Position numbers and translations under genes: made by a program. 64,000 nt of DNA from Eutreptiella sp. 'Long Island Sound 2002'. Lineage: Eukaryota; Euglenozoa; Euglenophyceae; Eutreptiales; Eutreptiaceae. Each line of letters opens with the position of its first letter. Within the stretch, counting starts at the first letter, position 1. This document shows, one piece after another, positions 1-12,080 of this stretch. The DNA is taken from the NCBI GenBank assembly GCA_964036045.1, contig OZ038379.1:107028025-107092024 (forward strand), in the 5' to 3' direction. The notes below the pieces were generated by a model. It was given only the letters and a program-made list of their open reading frames with translations, did no database searches and was not told the origin of the DNA.

Positions 1-2444
1 AGGGGCGAGGTGCATGGGGTGGAGCAGGGCGGGTCATGGTGCTCAGACCGGGGGTGGTCGATGCAGTACGGGGTGACGTGTACGACGAAGGGTCAGACGG
101 CGCGCTGGAGTTTGTGGAATGGGATGTTGTGGAGGCGCGCCACCGCTAGTGTGTGGGGGCGCTCTTCGCTGATCCACACGGTGTCTGCCTGCAACGCCGC
201 TAGGTTCAGGCAGTCCGTGGTGATACCTGTGATGGTGCGGTTGTGGGTGGCATCTGACACTCTGGCGGGGGGGGCGCTGATGCGGGGGATGCCGTGGTCA
301 TCGTGGAGGGTGCGGGCCTTGCGCCTCGCATCGTGTGGGTGCTGGGGCTCCTGGGCGGGGGTGAGCATACCTGTGTGTTTGAGCTTCTTGTTGGGGCGGT
401 CTGCTGTGTGGAAGGGGTCCGGCCAGGAGGGGGCGTGGTGGAGGGTGGGGTGTGGGAGGTCCCCCCGTGTTGCCCATGTGTACAGGGTGGCCGCGGCAGC
501 CCCTTCCGCCTGTATGGTGTATCGCTCGTCGTGTTGGCGACGGGTGACGAGGACGTTGGGGGCTGTCAGCTCATACACCTGTGTGGTGTAGGGGAGCCGG
601 CGGCTGACGGTGATCTTGGCGGCGTCGTTCTTGCGCGTGGTGGTGTGGGGGATGACGTAGTGGGTCGCCCAATCGTCCTGGGGGGTGTGTTCTGTCGTGT
701 CCACCTTGAGTGGGTGGTGGAGCGGCTTCGGTGTTGGGGGTTTTTCTTGGGCCTTTGCGTGGGGCACCACTTTGGTTTCGACCAGGTATTGTGGGCCCCA
801 GGTTTCCGTGGCCCCTACCTGTGTGGCTGCCGCTGCTGCAGCTTGGAGGAGGGCGGTTGTGTTGGTGTCTAGAGGGGGGGCCCCTGGTTGGGGGCTGAGG
901 GTGTCGTGGTCTTGGTATGCCCATCAAATGGTGTAGCCTCGTTGGACGTTGCGTTGCGGGGTTTGGGTCTGGGCTTGCTGGATGGATAGGGCGGTCTTGA
1001 TGTCCTCCGCTGCTTGTGGGTTTTTGGGTGTGGCGTACGCCCATAATGCCGGGGTGTGTATGCCGTGTGGTGCTTGGCCTACTCCTGGTATCGGGTGTAG
1101 GGTGTGGTGGGTGCGCGTGAGCCCTAGGTGTTCTTGGAGGAGGTCCCCCCGGATGTCCTCCCACCGTTGCTGCCCGATGTGTGTGTGGTTGTTGGGGGTG
1201 GGGTAGGTGATGACGATGGCTTGCCATGGGGTGGGGCCTGGATGTACCGCCATAGGTGCCGACGATGCTTGCGGGGGTATGTGGACGGCGTGGGCGGGGG
1301 CTGCTGTTACGGGGTCTACCTCTGTTGGTGTGATTGTGGCATCGCCTTGGACGGTGAGGAGGAGGTGGTGGCGGCCCGTCGGTAGTGCCCAGGTCGTGGT
1401 GGGCTCGGCGATGGAGTGGAGGCGGATGGCCTGGAGCCCTGGTGTGATTTCGTCCCATCGGAGTGTGCCGTTGTGGACCGCCCATTCCCGTGGCAGGTTT
1501 CGAAACCCGTTTCGGTCCGGGGTGGTGCGGTGTTGTGGGGGGAGCTCCATTGTGGTGATGGGGTGGGTGATGGGCTCTGTGCGGGGGTTTTCTTGTGTGG
1601 TTGGTGGTGATGGTGCCTGGGGCATCTCTTCGTCCAGTTGTTGTGGGGCTTTCGCCTCCTGCAGTTCTGCGCTGATGGTGGCGAAGACATCGGGGAGGGT
1701 GGGGGAGGCGGGGGGGTGGGGTGCCGGACCCTTCCAGGTGATGTGGTATTCCTCCGGGTTCTCGGGGCTTTGCTGTACGGTGATGGCGGCGGTGGCGTTG
1801 TCTTCAGGTGTCCATCGGTGTGGATTGTGGTCGAGGGGGTGGAGGGTGATGGTGTGGCGGTGTTTCCAGCTGTGGAACGCTAGGAGGGCGTGGAGGCCGT
1901 GTCTAGTGTCCCCGGGCGGGCGGGGGTAGGTTTCAGCTGCTGCTTCCAGGAAGGCGTCCTTGGTGCCTTTCCAGGTGTCTTCCCAGAGAAGGTCTTCCTC
2001 TGTGCCCCACTCGTTGTCGTTCCTTTTCTCGTGCTTCTGCCCCTGGAGGGTCGCGTGGTCCTCAGGGAGGTCTCGTTGGATGGACTGGTAATACTGCTCG
2101 GCGTCCATGGGGGCTAGGGTGCTCGCCAGTGTGGCGTAGATGTCCTTTTGGGGGGGGGGGGGGGGGCGTGGCGGCGCGGTCGGGGTCGGGCTCCTCTCGC
2201 TGGTGTTCCGCGTTCTGGTCTGCGGTGGACGCAGGGGATATGGAGCGTGGTGGCATGGGGTGGTCGGGCTCCTGCGGTTCCGTGGGTTGCTGGTGGGCTT
2301 GTTGGCGCGGGGCCGTGGCTGCCAGTAGGTGTCGGATGGCCGGGAAGACGACATAGTCGTCGTCCCAGCAGTGGGCTGCAGCGCACGTCCTGTGGGGGGA
2401 AGCGGGGGGGCGTGTTGCGGAGCGGTGTACGATAGGTTGGGCAA
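1..2444 (-). pseudogene. LINE-type ORF1-like protein, partial, two in-frame TGA
   Basis: One minus-strand frame stays open from 2444 to the left edge except for TGA codons at 924-926 and 93-95. The N-terminal ~100 residues are P/T/S/R-rich. A charged, protein-like middle follows (residues ~105-200, many E, D, K and W). Residues ~330-430 have a cupin-like beta pattern: an LHSI stretch, then LLTVQGDATI, then HAVHIPP. By eye this protein matches the ORF1 of the plus-strand LINE: LHS-I/V and VQG motifs also occur at 17.8-18.0 kb, and QAEG plus TLYTWATRG (410-513) match QAEG plus TVWHGTARKG (43.75-43.85 kb). At 93-95 the TGA falls where the relative has Trp (44226-44228), so at least that stop is probably TGG to TGA. 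The function is unknown; ORF1 proteins of LINEs usually bind RNA. The C-rich coding strand makes long frames cheap, so the match to the LINE is the main support. Confidence 0.5.
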
Positions 2445-4139
2445 CGCGTGCGGGTGGTGGCGTGCTCGCTCTGTCGTTCCGTTCCCCGCGAGCCCTGACC
2501 CTTGGGGAATGGTGGTGATGTTGGTGGTGAGGCTGGTGTGGGTGCCGGAGTGGATGATTGTGCCGCTGGCGGTGTTGTTGGCGAGGGTGGTATGGGCGTT
2601 AGCGTAGATGAGGTTGGTGCAGGGCTAGTTCATGGTGGTTAGTTGGTGGGTCAGCTGTTGTTGCTGTCGCCGTCGCCGGTGGTGTTGGTGCCTCTGATGT
2701 CGTGGACACTGATGGCGAGGGTGATGGTTGGTGAGCATGGCGAGGGTGACGTATGGGGCGTATGTGGTGTTGCCGGTGGTGTCGATGGGGAGGGTGTTGT
2801 TTCTGGCCGTTGGGGCGTAACGTTTGTGGGCTGGACGTGGCGTCGGTGGCAAGGGTGCTGTAGATGACGGGTGGTGTGGCCGACGTCGCCTCCGGTGGTG
2901 GAGGTGTGATAAGTGCCGTCGTGGTGAGGGTGGTGTTGGCGACGGTGGGGTGCCGCGGGTGGTGTATTGGTTGTTGGTGGTTGAGCTGTTCTTGGTTTGT
3001 GGGTAGGCCCCGTCCGGCGGTGGTGGTGTTGGTGGTGTCGATGTTCGTTGAGGCGATTTGCGATGCCAGGGGTCCCTGGCCTCGCGCGGGGTGGTGGTGG
3101 TGCTGGTGAGTGCAGGTGGTGCAATGGGCCGCGGTGCCATTGACGGCCCGGCCGGGTATTCTGGCAGTGATCCTGACGGTGTGGGTGCGGTGGCGGCAGT
3201 GTTGTGGTCGTTAGTTCATCGAGGTTTGTGTCTTTCCGGGTGTCGGTAACTCTGATGGTGGGTCGGCGTAGGCGGTGCTGGTGGGTGTGGGTCCGGGTGT
3301 GGGAGGTCGTTGTGTTGTTTTGGGCGCTATGGGCCTGCTTTCCTGCTGGTGCTGATCATCATCTTCTGGCGGAGGGTGATGTCGCTGGTGGGGTGTCCGC
3401 TGGTGCTGCTGCAGGTTTTGGGTGAAGGTGTGGTTTAGGGTGTGGCGTTGGTGGGTGGCGCCGACGGTGGGTGGCGTGACTGGTGGGTGGCAGCGGTAGT
3501 GGGGGTGTCGGTTGTTGGTGAGGCTGCCGTCAACGGTGTTTCGGTTGGTGCTGGTGATGGTGTCGCTGGTTGTGCAGATCGTGGGGGGTGGGAAGGGGGA
3601 CCCGTATCCAGGTGGTTTGTGAGGATGTTGTGGCTATCGGTCGACGGTGCTGCTTTCGGTGGTTTTCTTGAGGGCGGTGCGGGTGTTGGCCCGGAGTGTT
3701 GTCGGCAATGCTCTGGTTGTTAGTGCCTGCGGTTCGTGGTCGTAGGTGGTTAGCCGGGCTTTGTCGCTGGTGAGGCCGGTGCAAGTGGTGTCGGGGACTG
3801 TTCGGCTGGTGCTGTTTGTGCGGGCTGTGTGGTTGTTGTGTCAGGGGTCGGTGGCGTTGGTGACGGTGACGGTGGTGCGTTGGGGGTTGGTGCCGATGGT
3901 GGCGCTACGATGGTCAGGGTGCCGGGGACGCTGGGTGGCTCCGCGTTGTTGGGTTTTCTCCTCGTCATTCCTGGCAGAGGGTGCCGCTGGTGTCGCCGGT
4001 GGTGAGGGTGGTGGATGTGGTGGTGTTGCTGCGGTTTTTTGTGCTGCTTAGGTGGTGGGGACCCCTGGTTGATGTTGACGATGCTCCGGCTGATGTCGAT
4101 GCGATGGGCGTGTTGGTGTGTGCTGTTGCATGTTTCTAC
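2445..4139. repeat. G/T-rich low-complexity leader without a gene
   Basis: This stretch is dominated by GGTG, GTTG and TGGTG runs. Open frames on the minus strand are T/P/H/N-rich and arise because stop codons are rare in a C/A-rich strand. Around 3,940-4,010 the sequence begins to resemble the first unit of the 1,639-bp array (a CATTCCTGGCAGAGG variant of the hairpin motif). It is best read as diverged repeat units between the array and the ORF1-like frame. Confidence 0.4.
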
Positions 4140-7100
4140 CCTTGGCTGGGGGCCCGGTACGTGGCGCTGGTGGCGTTTGTTCGCCAGCCGTGCTGGCGTC
4201 CTTGGTGATGCTGTCGGTGGGGGCGCCCTGGGTGTTACTCTGTGCCGGGGTCGTGGTGGTGCTGGTAGGGATGTTGTAGGTGACGGCACCTCGGCACGTT
4301 GTTGGTGGGGTTGGTGGTGGTGTGGATATTGCCGTGGGTGTTGCCGGCGTTGGTGTTGCCGACGGTGAGGGTGGCAGGGTGGTGGTTGGCGTGTCTCGTG
4401 GTGGTCTGATGGCGTGGGTGTTGTTGGTGTTGGTGCTGGGCGCCGCCTGCGTTTGGGTGGTCGGCGGTTCCGGGCGTTCCACTCGTGGCTGTTGTTTGGC
4501 CGGCTTGTGGTCCTGGTGGTGCCGGTTGTCGCTGGTGTTGGGTTATTTCCTTCAGCTGTCCTTGGGTCTGTAGTGGCAGGTGATGCATCGGTTGTGGTCG
4601 ATGCCGTCGATGCTGTGGGTGGGTGGTGGTGTCGCCGTGTTGCCGCTGTTGGTGGTGCTGGTGCTGGTGTTGGTGAGGGCGCCGCCGGGGGAGCTGTGGG
4701 TGTTGGCGTGGTAGGGCGTTGTAGGTGATGCCCTGGTGGATGGTGGTGTTCTGACGGTGGGGGCGGGACCTCGCGACTCCTGGCGGAGGGTCCCATGGGC
4801 GTTGCTGGCCGGTGTGTTGGCCCTGGCCCCCTTGGTGTCGTTGTTGCCAATGGTGTCGTACCGGGTGGTGTCGCCGTCATGGCTGTCATTGACGCGGTGG
4901 GTTGCTGTCCGGGAGGTCGCACTGTTGGTGGTGCCGTCGATGATGCCGACGGTGAGGTCGTTGCGGGCGTTGCTTTGGTTTACGGCGTCTCTGATGTTGT
5001 TGATGCTGTTGGTGGTTGGTGTGGGTCTGTGTGTGGGTTGTCAGTGGCCTGTGTTCGGGGGTGGGCGTTGGCTGGTTCCTGTGGCTCTGTCTGGGAGGGT
5101 GTGCAGTAGGTGGCGTGGGCTGCTGGTGATGCTGTTGGTGAGGGTGGTGCCGCCGGTGGTGTGGGTGCCGCTGGTGACAGCGTGGTGGATGGTGCCCTGG
5201 GGTCGGTTGCGTGGTGAGGGTGTTGTTGTTGATCGTTCTGGACGTGTGTCTTCGCCTCCTCAGGCCGGGGCTTGGTGGTTTGCTGGTTCACCGGTTGTGG
5301 TGGCTTTGGTTTCCTCTGGTGGCGGAGGTTCCCGGTGGCGACGCTGATGGTGGGGTGTTGCTGGCGATGGTGTGTTTGATGCCGTTGGCTTGGGTGATGT
5401 AGGCGTTGTATCCGGTGTTGGTGTGCGTAGGTATCGTAGGCGATGGTGAGGACGGCAGTGCCGCTGGTGATGGTGATGGTGAGGGTGTTGTGTTGGCTTG
5501 ATTGTTGGTGGTGTTGGTGTTTCCGATGGTGTGGATGCTGTTGGTGGTGGTTCTGGGTGCGGGTCGGTGGGTGGCGCGGTTGTAACGCCTTGGGTGTAAC
5601 ATGGTCGTTGGGTGGTTTCTAGTGTTGGTTCGATGTTGGCGAGGGTGTGTCAGGTGTCGTGCTGGGTGCTGGGGTGGCTGGTGTTGCCGACGGCGTCTCC
5701 GTTGGTTCCGGCCGTTTCCGCTGGTGAGGGTGTTGTGGCGTCCCGTTTGGGTGTTGGTGGCGGTGCAGGTGTGGGTGTCGCAGTTACTGGTCCTGGGTTT
5801 GGGCGTGGTTGGTTGGGTGTTGCTTGGTGTGGCGCTCGCCACTCCTGGCTGAGGGCTTGGTGGCGTTTGTTCGCCAGCCGTGCTGGCGTCTTTGGTGACG
5901 CCGATGGTTGGGGTGCCCTAGGTGTTACTCGGTGCCAGGGTCGTGGTGGTGGTGGTAGGGGTGTTGTAGGTGGCGGCACCTTGGCCCGTCGTTGGTGGGG
6001 TTGGTACTGGTGTGGATAGTGCCGTGGGTGTTGGCGGCGCTGGTGTTGCCGATGGTGAGGGTGTCATGGGTGATACTTGGTGGTTGGCTCGTCTCGTGGT
6101 CGTCTGATGGCGTGGGTGTTGTTGGTGTTGGTGCTGGGCGCGGCCTGCGTTTGGGTGGTCTGCGGTTCCGGGCATGCCACTCGTGGCTGGTGGTTGGTTG
6201 GTTTGTGGTCCTGGTGGGGTGGTGCCGGTTGTTTCTGGTGTTGGGGAGGTTGGTGCTGTGGGTGGTTGGCAGTGTCGCTCTGTTGCCGCTGTCGGTGGTG
6301 CTGGTGACGGTGTTGGTGAGGGCGCCGCCGGCGGAGCTGTGGGTGATGTCGAAGGCGAGGGCGCTGTAGCTGATGCCCTGGTGGACGGTGGTGTACTGAC
6401 GGTGGGCATGGGACCTTACCACTCCTGGCAGAGGTTCACATGGGCGTCGCGGGCCGGCGTGTTGGCCCCCTTGGTGTCGTTGATGTCGATGGTGTTGTAC
6501 CGGGTGGTGTCGCTGTGGTGGCTGTCGTTGATGTTCTTGGTTGTTGTTGCTGAGGTCGCACTGTCGGTGGCGGTGTCCGTGATGCCGGTGGTGAGGTCGT
6601 TGCGGGCGTTGCTATGGTTTACGGCGTCTCTGATGTTGCTGATGCTGCTGGTGGTTGGTGTGGGTCTGTGTGTGGGTGGTCAGTGGCCTGTGTTCGGGGG
6701 TGGGCGTTGGCTGGTTCCTGTGGCTCTGTCTGGGAGGGTGTGCAGTAGGTGGCGTGGGCTGCTGGTGATGCTGTTGGTGAGGGTGGTGCCGCCGGTGGTG
6801 TGGGTGCCGCTGGTGACAGCGTGGTGGATGGTGCCCTGGGGTCGGTTTGGTGGCGAGGGTGTTGTTGTTGATCGTTCTGGACGTGTGTCTTCGCCTCCTC
6901 AGGCCGGGGCTTGGTGGTTTGCTGGTTCACCGGTTGTGGTGGCTTTGGTTTCCTCTGGTGGCGGAGGTTCCCGGTGGCGACGCTGATGGTGGGGTGTTGC
7001 TGGCGATGGTGTGTTTGATGCCGTTGGCTTGGGTGATGTAGGCGTTGTATCCGGTGTTGGTGTGCGTAGGTATCGTAGGCGATGGTGAGGACGGCAGTGC

Positions 7101-9100
7101 CGCTGGTGATGGTGATGGTGAGGGTGTTGTGTTGGCTTGATTGTTGGTGGTGTTGGTGTTTCCGATGGTGTGGATGCTGTTGGTGGTGGTTCTGGGTGCG
7201 GGTCGGTGGGTGGCGCGGTTGTAACGCCTTGGGTGTAACATGGTCGTTGGGTGGTTTCTAGTGTTGGTTCGATGTTGGCGAGGGTGTCTCAGGTGTCGTG
7301 CTGGGTGCTGGGGTGGCTGGTGTTGCCGACGGCGTCTCCGTTGGTTCCGGCCGTTTCCGCTGGTGAGGGTGTTGTGGCGTCCCGTTTGGGTGTTGGTGGC
7401 GGTGCAGGTGTGGGTGTCGCAGTTACTGGTCCTGGGTTTGGGCGTGGTTGGTTGGGTGTTGCTTGGTGTGGCGCTCGCCACTCCTGGCTGAGGGCTTGGT
7501 GGCGTTTGTTCGCCAGCCGTGCTGGCGTCTTTGGTGACGCCGATGGTTGGGGTGCCCTAGGTGTTACTCGGTGCCAGGGTCGTGGTGGTGGTGGTAGGGG
7601 TGTTGTAGGTGGCGGCACCTTGGCCCGTCGTTGGTGGGGTTGGTACTGGTGTGGATAGTGCCGTGGGTGTTGGCGGCGCTGGTGTTGCCGATGGTGAGGG
7701 TGTCATAGGTGATACTTGGTGGTTGGCTCGTCTCGTGGTCGTCTGATGGCGTGGGTGTTGTTGGTGTTGGTGCTGGGCGCGGCCTGCGTTTGGGTGGTCT
7801 GCGGTTCCGGGCATGCCACTCGTGGCTGGTGGTTGGTTGGTTTGTGGTCCTGGTGGGGTGGTGCCGGTTGTTTCTGGTGTTGGGGAGGTTGGTGCTGTGG
7901 GTGGTTGGCAGTGTCGCTCTGTTGCCGCTGTCGGTGGTGCTGGTGACGGTGTTGGTGAGGGCGCCGCCGGCGGAGCTGTGGGTGATGTCGAAGGCGAGGG
8001 CGCTGTAGCTGATGCCCTGGTGGACGGTGGTGTACTGACGGTGGGCATGGGACCTTACCACTCCTGGCAGAGGTTCACATGGGCGTCGCGGGCCGGCGTG
8101 TTGGCCCCCTTGGTGTCGTTGATGTCGATGGTGTTGTACCGGGTGGTGTCGCTGTGGTGGCTGTCGTTGATGTTCTTGGTTGTTGTTGCTGAGGTCGCAC
8201 TGTCGGTGGCGGTGTCCGTGATGCCAGTGGTGAGGTCGTTGCGGGCGTTGCTATGGTTTACGGCGTCTCTGATGTTGCTGATGCTGCTGGTGGTTGGTGT
8301 GGGTCTGTGTGTGGGTGGTCAGTGGCCTGTGTTCGGGGGTGGGCGCTGGCTGGTTTCTGTGGCTCTGTCTGGGAGGGTGTGCAGTAGGTGGCGTGGGCTG
8401 CTGGTGATGCTGTTGGTGAGGGTGGTGCAGGCGATCCCCCGAGTGGTGTCGTGGGTGAGGCTGGTGTTGGTGGCGCCGGTGGTGTGGGTGCCGCTGGTGA
8501 CTGCGTGGTGGATGGTGCCCTGTGGTTGCTTTGGTGGCGAGGGTGTTATTGTTGATGGTTCTGGACGTGTGCCCTCGCCTCCTCTGGCTGGGGCTTGGTC
8601 GTTTGTTGGTTCACCGGTTGTGGTGGCTTTGGTTTCCTCTGGTGGCGGAGGTTCCCGGTGGTGACGCTGATGGTGGGGTGATGCTGGCAATGGTCAGTTT
8701 GATGCCGTTGGCTTGGGTGATGTAGGTGCTGTATCCGGTGTTGGTGTGCGTAGGTTTTGTAGGTGATGGTGCCGGCGGTGATGGTGTTGGTGAGGGTGTT
8801 GTGCTGCCTTGATTGTTGGTGGTGTTGGTGTTTCCGATGGCGTGGATGCTGACGGCGGTGGTTCTGGGTGCGGGTCGGTGGGTGGCGCGGGTGCGGTCGT
8901 TGGTCAGTGTTGGGTGGCTTCTTGTGTTGGTCTGATGTTGATGAGGGTGTCTTAGGTGTTGTGCTGGGTGCTGGGGTCGCTGGTGTTGCTGACGGTGTCT
9001 CGGTTGGTTCCGGGTGTTTCCGCTGGTGAGGGTGTTGTGGCGCCCGGTTTGGGTGTTGGTGGCGGTGCTGGTGTGGGCGCTCGCCACTCCTGGCTGAGGG
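4140..9100. repeat. Tandem array of ~1,639-bp units, three copies plus an end
   Basis: The same landmark (TCAGTGGCCTGTGTTCGGGG) occurs at 5041, 6680 and 8319, exactly 1,639 apart. The units starting near 5,860 and 7,499 are almost identical. The first (from ~4,140) is more diverged, and the third carries an extra ~45-bp insert near 8,430 and ends near 9,100. Each unit starts after a copy of the hairpin motif CGCCACTCCTGGCTGAG (5837, 7476, 9075) and has another mid-unit (4770, 6418, 8057). Minus-strand frames give T/N/S/G-rich peptides with TLTIGNT- and SYSALAFDIT-like stretches, but these are frameshifted in every unit and are unlikely to be expressed. The high identity of two units points to recent amplification. 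Confidence 0.8.
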
Positions 9101-10080
9101 CTTGGTGGGTCCACTTTTGTGTCCTAGCGGTGTTTCTGGCGGCCCTGCAGCTCCCCTGGCGGGAGGTTGCTGGGTTCTTGTTCTTTGGGTTTTCGTGTGT
9201 TGCGTGCGTTTGTGGTGCGGGCGGTGCTCGCCCTTGGGTGTGTGGTGTGCGTTCGTGGGGCTTGTGTCGGTGGCGGTTGTGACGGTGTGGGTTGTGTGCA
9301 TGCGCAGGCGTGTCTGCGGTGTGTTGGTGGTGCGTTTGGCTGCCTGTCCTCGCCTTTCTGGGCTTGGTTTGGCGGCTCTGTGTGGGTGTGGGGGCTGTGT
9401 GTTGTTGCCCCTCTCCTGTCTCAGCTGTGAGGTCTGGGTGTGGTTCCCCTCCCCCCGTGGCTGGGGTCTGTTGGTGGTGTGTCCCCCTGCCGCCCCCTTT
9501 GCGTGCCCTCCCCCCTCTGTCTCTTTGCCGCGTCCGTTGGGGCGGTGTTCCCCTGGTGCCGTGCCCGGGCCTTCCCGGCTGTGGTGGGTGGGGGGGGTCC
9601 TTGTCGTCGGCTCGGGTCCCTTCCCCTGGTGTTTCCCCTTGGGAGGGCCGATGCTTGCACTCCCCGTCAGGGTGTAACTCTGTTGTACGGGCCGTCGATT
9701 TGTACCCGCTCGGTACAAATGGACCTGCTCCGTAGCCAGGTACTCAAGCCGTTCCCCACACCGGGGTCGGGTACACTGTGAGTCGCAGGGGAGTCCTTTC
9801 CGAGATAGGCGTTTCACTTGCCTGCCGCGATGGACGGTGTGCCCTACCCGCAGCCCCTCGCTGGGCCCGAACCGCAGTACGTGCCGTGGGGAGTGCTCTT
9901 GGTCAGGCCCATTGGTTCTCTTCCCAGGCCGGTGCCACCGCGGGCTGCTGACCAACGGTCCCGGGTGTATCCCACCTTATTGCGTGTGCTCAGGTGGGGC
10001 CAATACGGTCACCGAGGGGGCCCCCGAACCCTTGAGGTTGGGTCCCTCGCCTGTGTCTCCCGTGGGCCCGTTTCGTCCCG
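9101..10080. other. Non-repetitive segment with a perfect hairpin
   Basis: This 1-kb stretch separates two repeat arrays and has no convincing gene. From ~9,650 the strong G/T bias relaxes. A perfect 9-bp stem with a 5-base loop lies at 9698-9720 (ATTTGTACC / GGTACAAAT). A second short GC stem (CCCC-ACA-CCGGGG) follows near 9,755. The area could be the 5' boundary of the left-hand LINE or a separate small element. Six-frame translation gives only C-, G- and V-rich or P- and T-rich frames. Confidence 0.35.
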
Positions 10081-12080
10081 CCCCCCTTTTCGCTGTGTGG
10101 TTTGCGGTGGTGGGTTTCCCGTCTCTCCCGGCCGGGGTGGTGGTGGTGGGGGGCGCTTTTCGCTTATCCTGGCCGTGTTGCTTGTGTGCGTGTCCCCACC
10201 TCCCCTGGTTGTGGTTCGCCGCCGGTGTGTGTGTTTGTGGCGCGGTGCGTGCGCGCGTGGTGTCTGTGTTGGTGTGTGTGTCGTGCGTTCGTGCTGGTTT
10301 GGGTGTGGGTGTGTCTTCCGTGTGTGTTGGTGTGTGTGTGTGCGTGTGTGGGTGTGTGGCTGGGGCCGGCTGGGGCTTGCTGCTGGTGTGGGTGTGGGTG
10401 TGGTTGGTGTGTGCCGTGGTTGGTCCCTCGCCACTCCTGGCGGAGGTTCCTGAGTGCGATTTCCCGCCACTCCTGGCTGGGTTTCGCTGTCGGTGGTGGT
10501 GGGTGCTCCTCGCCAAACCTTTGCACCGAGGCCCCGGGTGCAGTTCCCCGCCACTCCTGGCTGGGGTCCGCTGGCGGCGGTGGTGTGGGGTGTGTGGTAT
10601 GTGGTGTGTGGTGTGTGGTGTGTGGCGTGCGGCGGTGGTGTGTTGGTGGGCTTGTGGCTGGTGGTTGGTGTGGTTGGTCCCTCGCGACTCCTGGCGGAGG
10701 TTTCTGTGTGCTACTCTCCGCCACTCCTGGCGGGGTTTCGCTGCCGGTGGTGGTGGGCGTTCCTCGCCACTCCTGGCTGAGGGTCCCGGGTGTGGTTCCC
10801 CGCCACTCCTGGTTGGGTTTCGCTGTCGGTGGTGGTGGGTGCTCCTCACCTCTCCTGGCTGAGGGGCCCCTGTGCGGTTCCCTGCCACTCCTTGCTGGGG
10901 TCCGCTGGCGGCGGTGGAGTGTGGTGTGTGGTCTGTGGTGTGTGGTGTGTGGTGTGCGGCGGTGGTGTGTTGGTGGGGTTGTGGCTGGTGTGTGGTGTGG
11001 TTGGTCCCTCGCCACTCCTGGCGGAGGTTCCTGTGTGCTACTCCCCGCCACTCCTGGCTGGGTTTCGCTGCCGGTGGTGGTGGGCGTTCCTCGCCACTCC
11101 TGGCTGAGGGTCCCGGGTGAGGTTCCCCGCCACTCCTGGCTGGGTTTCGCTGTCGGCGGTGGTGGGTGCTCCTGGCCACTCCTGGTTGAGGGCCCCGGGC
11201 GCGGTTCCCCGCCACTCCTGGCTGGGGTCCGCTTGCGGCAGTGGTGTGTGGTGTGTGGTGTGTGGTGTGTGGTGTGTGGTGTGCGGCGGTGGTTTGTTGG
11301 TGGGGTTGTGGCTGGTGTGTGGTGTGGTTGGTCCCTCGCCACTCCTGGCGGAGGTTCCTGTGTGCTACTCCCCGCCACTCGTGGCTGGCTTTCGCTGCCG
11401 GTGGTGGTGGGCGTTCCTCGCCACTCCTGCCTGAGGGTCCCGGGTGCGGTTCCCCGCCACTCTTGGCTGGGGTCCGCTGGCGGTGGTGGTGTGCGGCTCC
11501 CCGCCACTCCTGGCTGGGGCCTGCCGGTTGTGGTGGTGTGTTTCGCAGGTGGGGATGCCCCTTGTTGTGTGTGTTTGTGGTGTGTGTGGCTGTGCGCAGT
11601 GGCCGTGCTGTGTTGTGTGTTGCGTGTTTGTGGTGTCTGCGTTGTTGGTGGTGTGGTGTGGTGGTACGGTGGGTGTGTCTTCCGCGTGTGCTGCTGTGCG
11701 TGGTTGCGTGTGTGTGGTGTGCCGGTGGTCTGCGGTTTGGTGTCCCCGCCCCTTGCCACTCCGGGCCGTGGGGCCTGGTTGCGGGGCCCCGCCACTCCTG
11801 GCTGGGGTCCGCCGCCGGGTGCCGTGGTCGGTCCCTCGCCACTCCTGGCCGTGGGCCGTGGGCGTGGTTCCCCGCCACTCCTGGCTGGGGTCCACTGGTT
11901 GTGGTGGTGGGGGCCCTGGGTGCTCTTCTCCTTGGTCTTGGTGTGTGTGTGTGTGCTGTGTGGCCCTTCGTGTTGGTGTGGGTGGCGTGGGGGGGGGGTC
12001 GTGCGCGGTGTGGCTGCCGTGTGTGTGCGTGTGTGTGCTTGCGATGTGTGGTTGGTGGGGTGTGTCATACCTTGGTTGGT
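10081..12080. repeat. Higher-order G/T-rich array built on a CGCCACTCCTGGCG hairpin
   Basis: The landmark GGTTGGTCCC recurs at 10418, 10672, 10999 and 11326, giving a 327-bp higher-order unit with a truncated first copy. Within each unit a 30-80-bp submotif repeats, always centred on CGCCACTCCTGGC followed by TGAGG, TGGGG or GGAGG. I count about 15 exact CACTCCTGGC cores between 10,430 and 11,890 and several one-base variants (10802, 10852, 11375, 11420, 11456). The motif can fold as CCGCCA-CTCC-TGGCGG, a 5-6-bp stem with a 4-base loop. TGTGG microsatellites sit at ~10,585-10,625, 10,918-10,960 and 11,237-11,283. Long frames on both strands are artefacts of the composition. Confidence 0.8.

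Noticed and set aside
93-926. TGA as a Trp codon (TGA aligns with Trp at 93-95; another TGA replaces a chromodomain Trp at 56098)
   Set aside because: E2 uses TGG for Trp throughout a long frame with no internal TGA and ends on TGA. Single TGG to TGA mutations explain the two cases.
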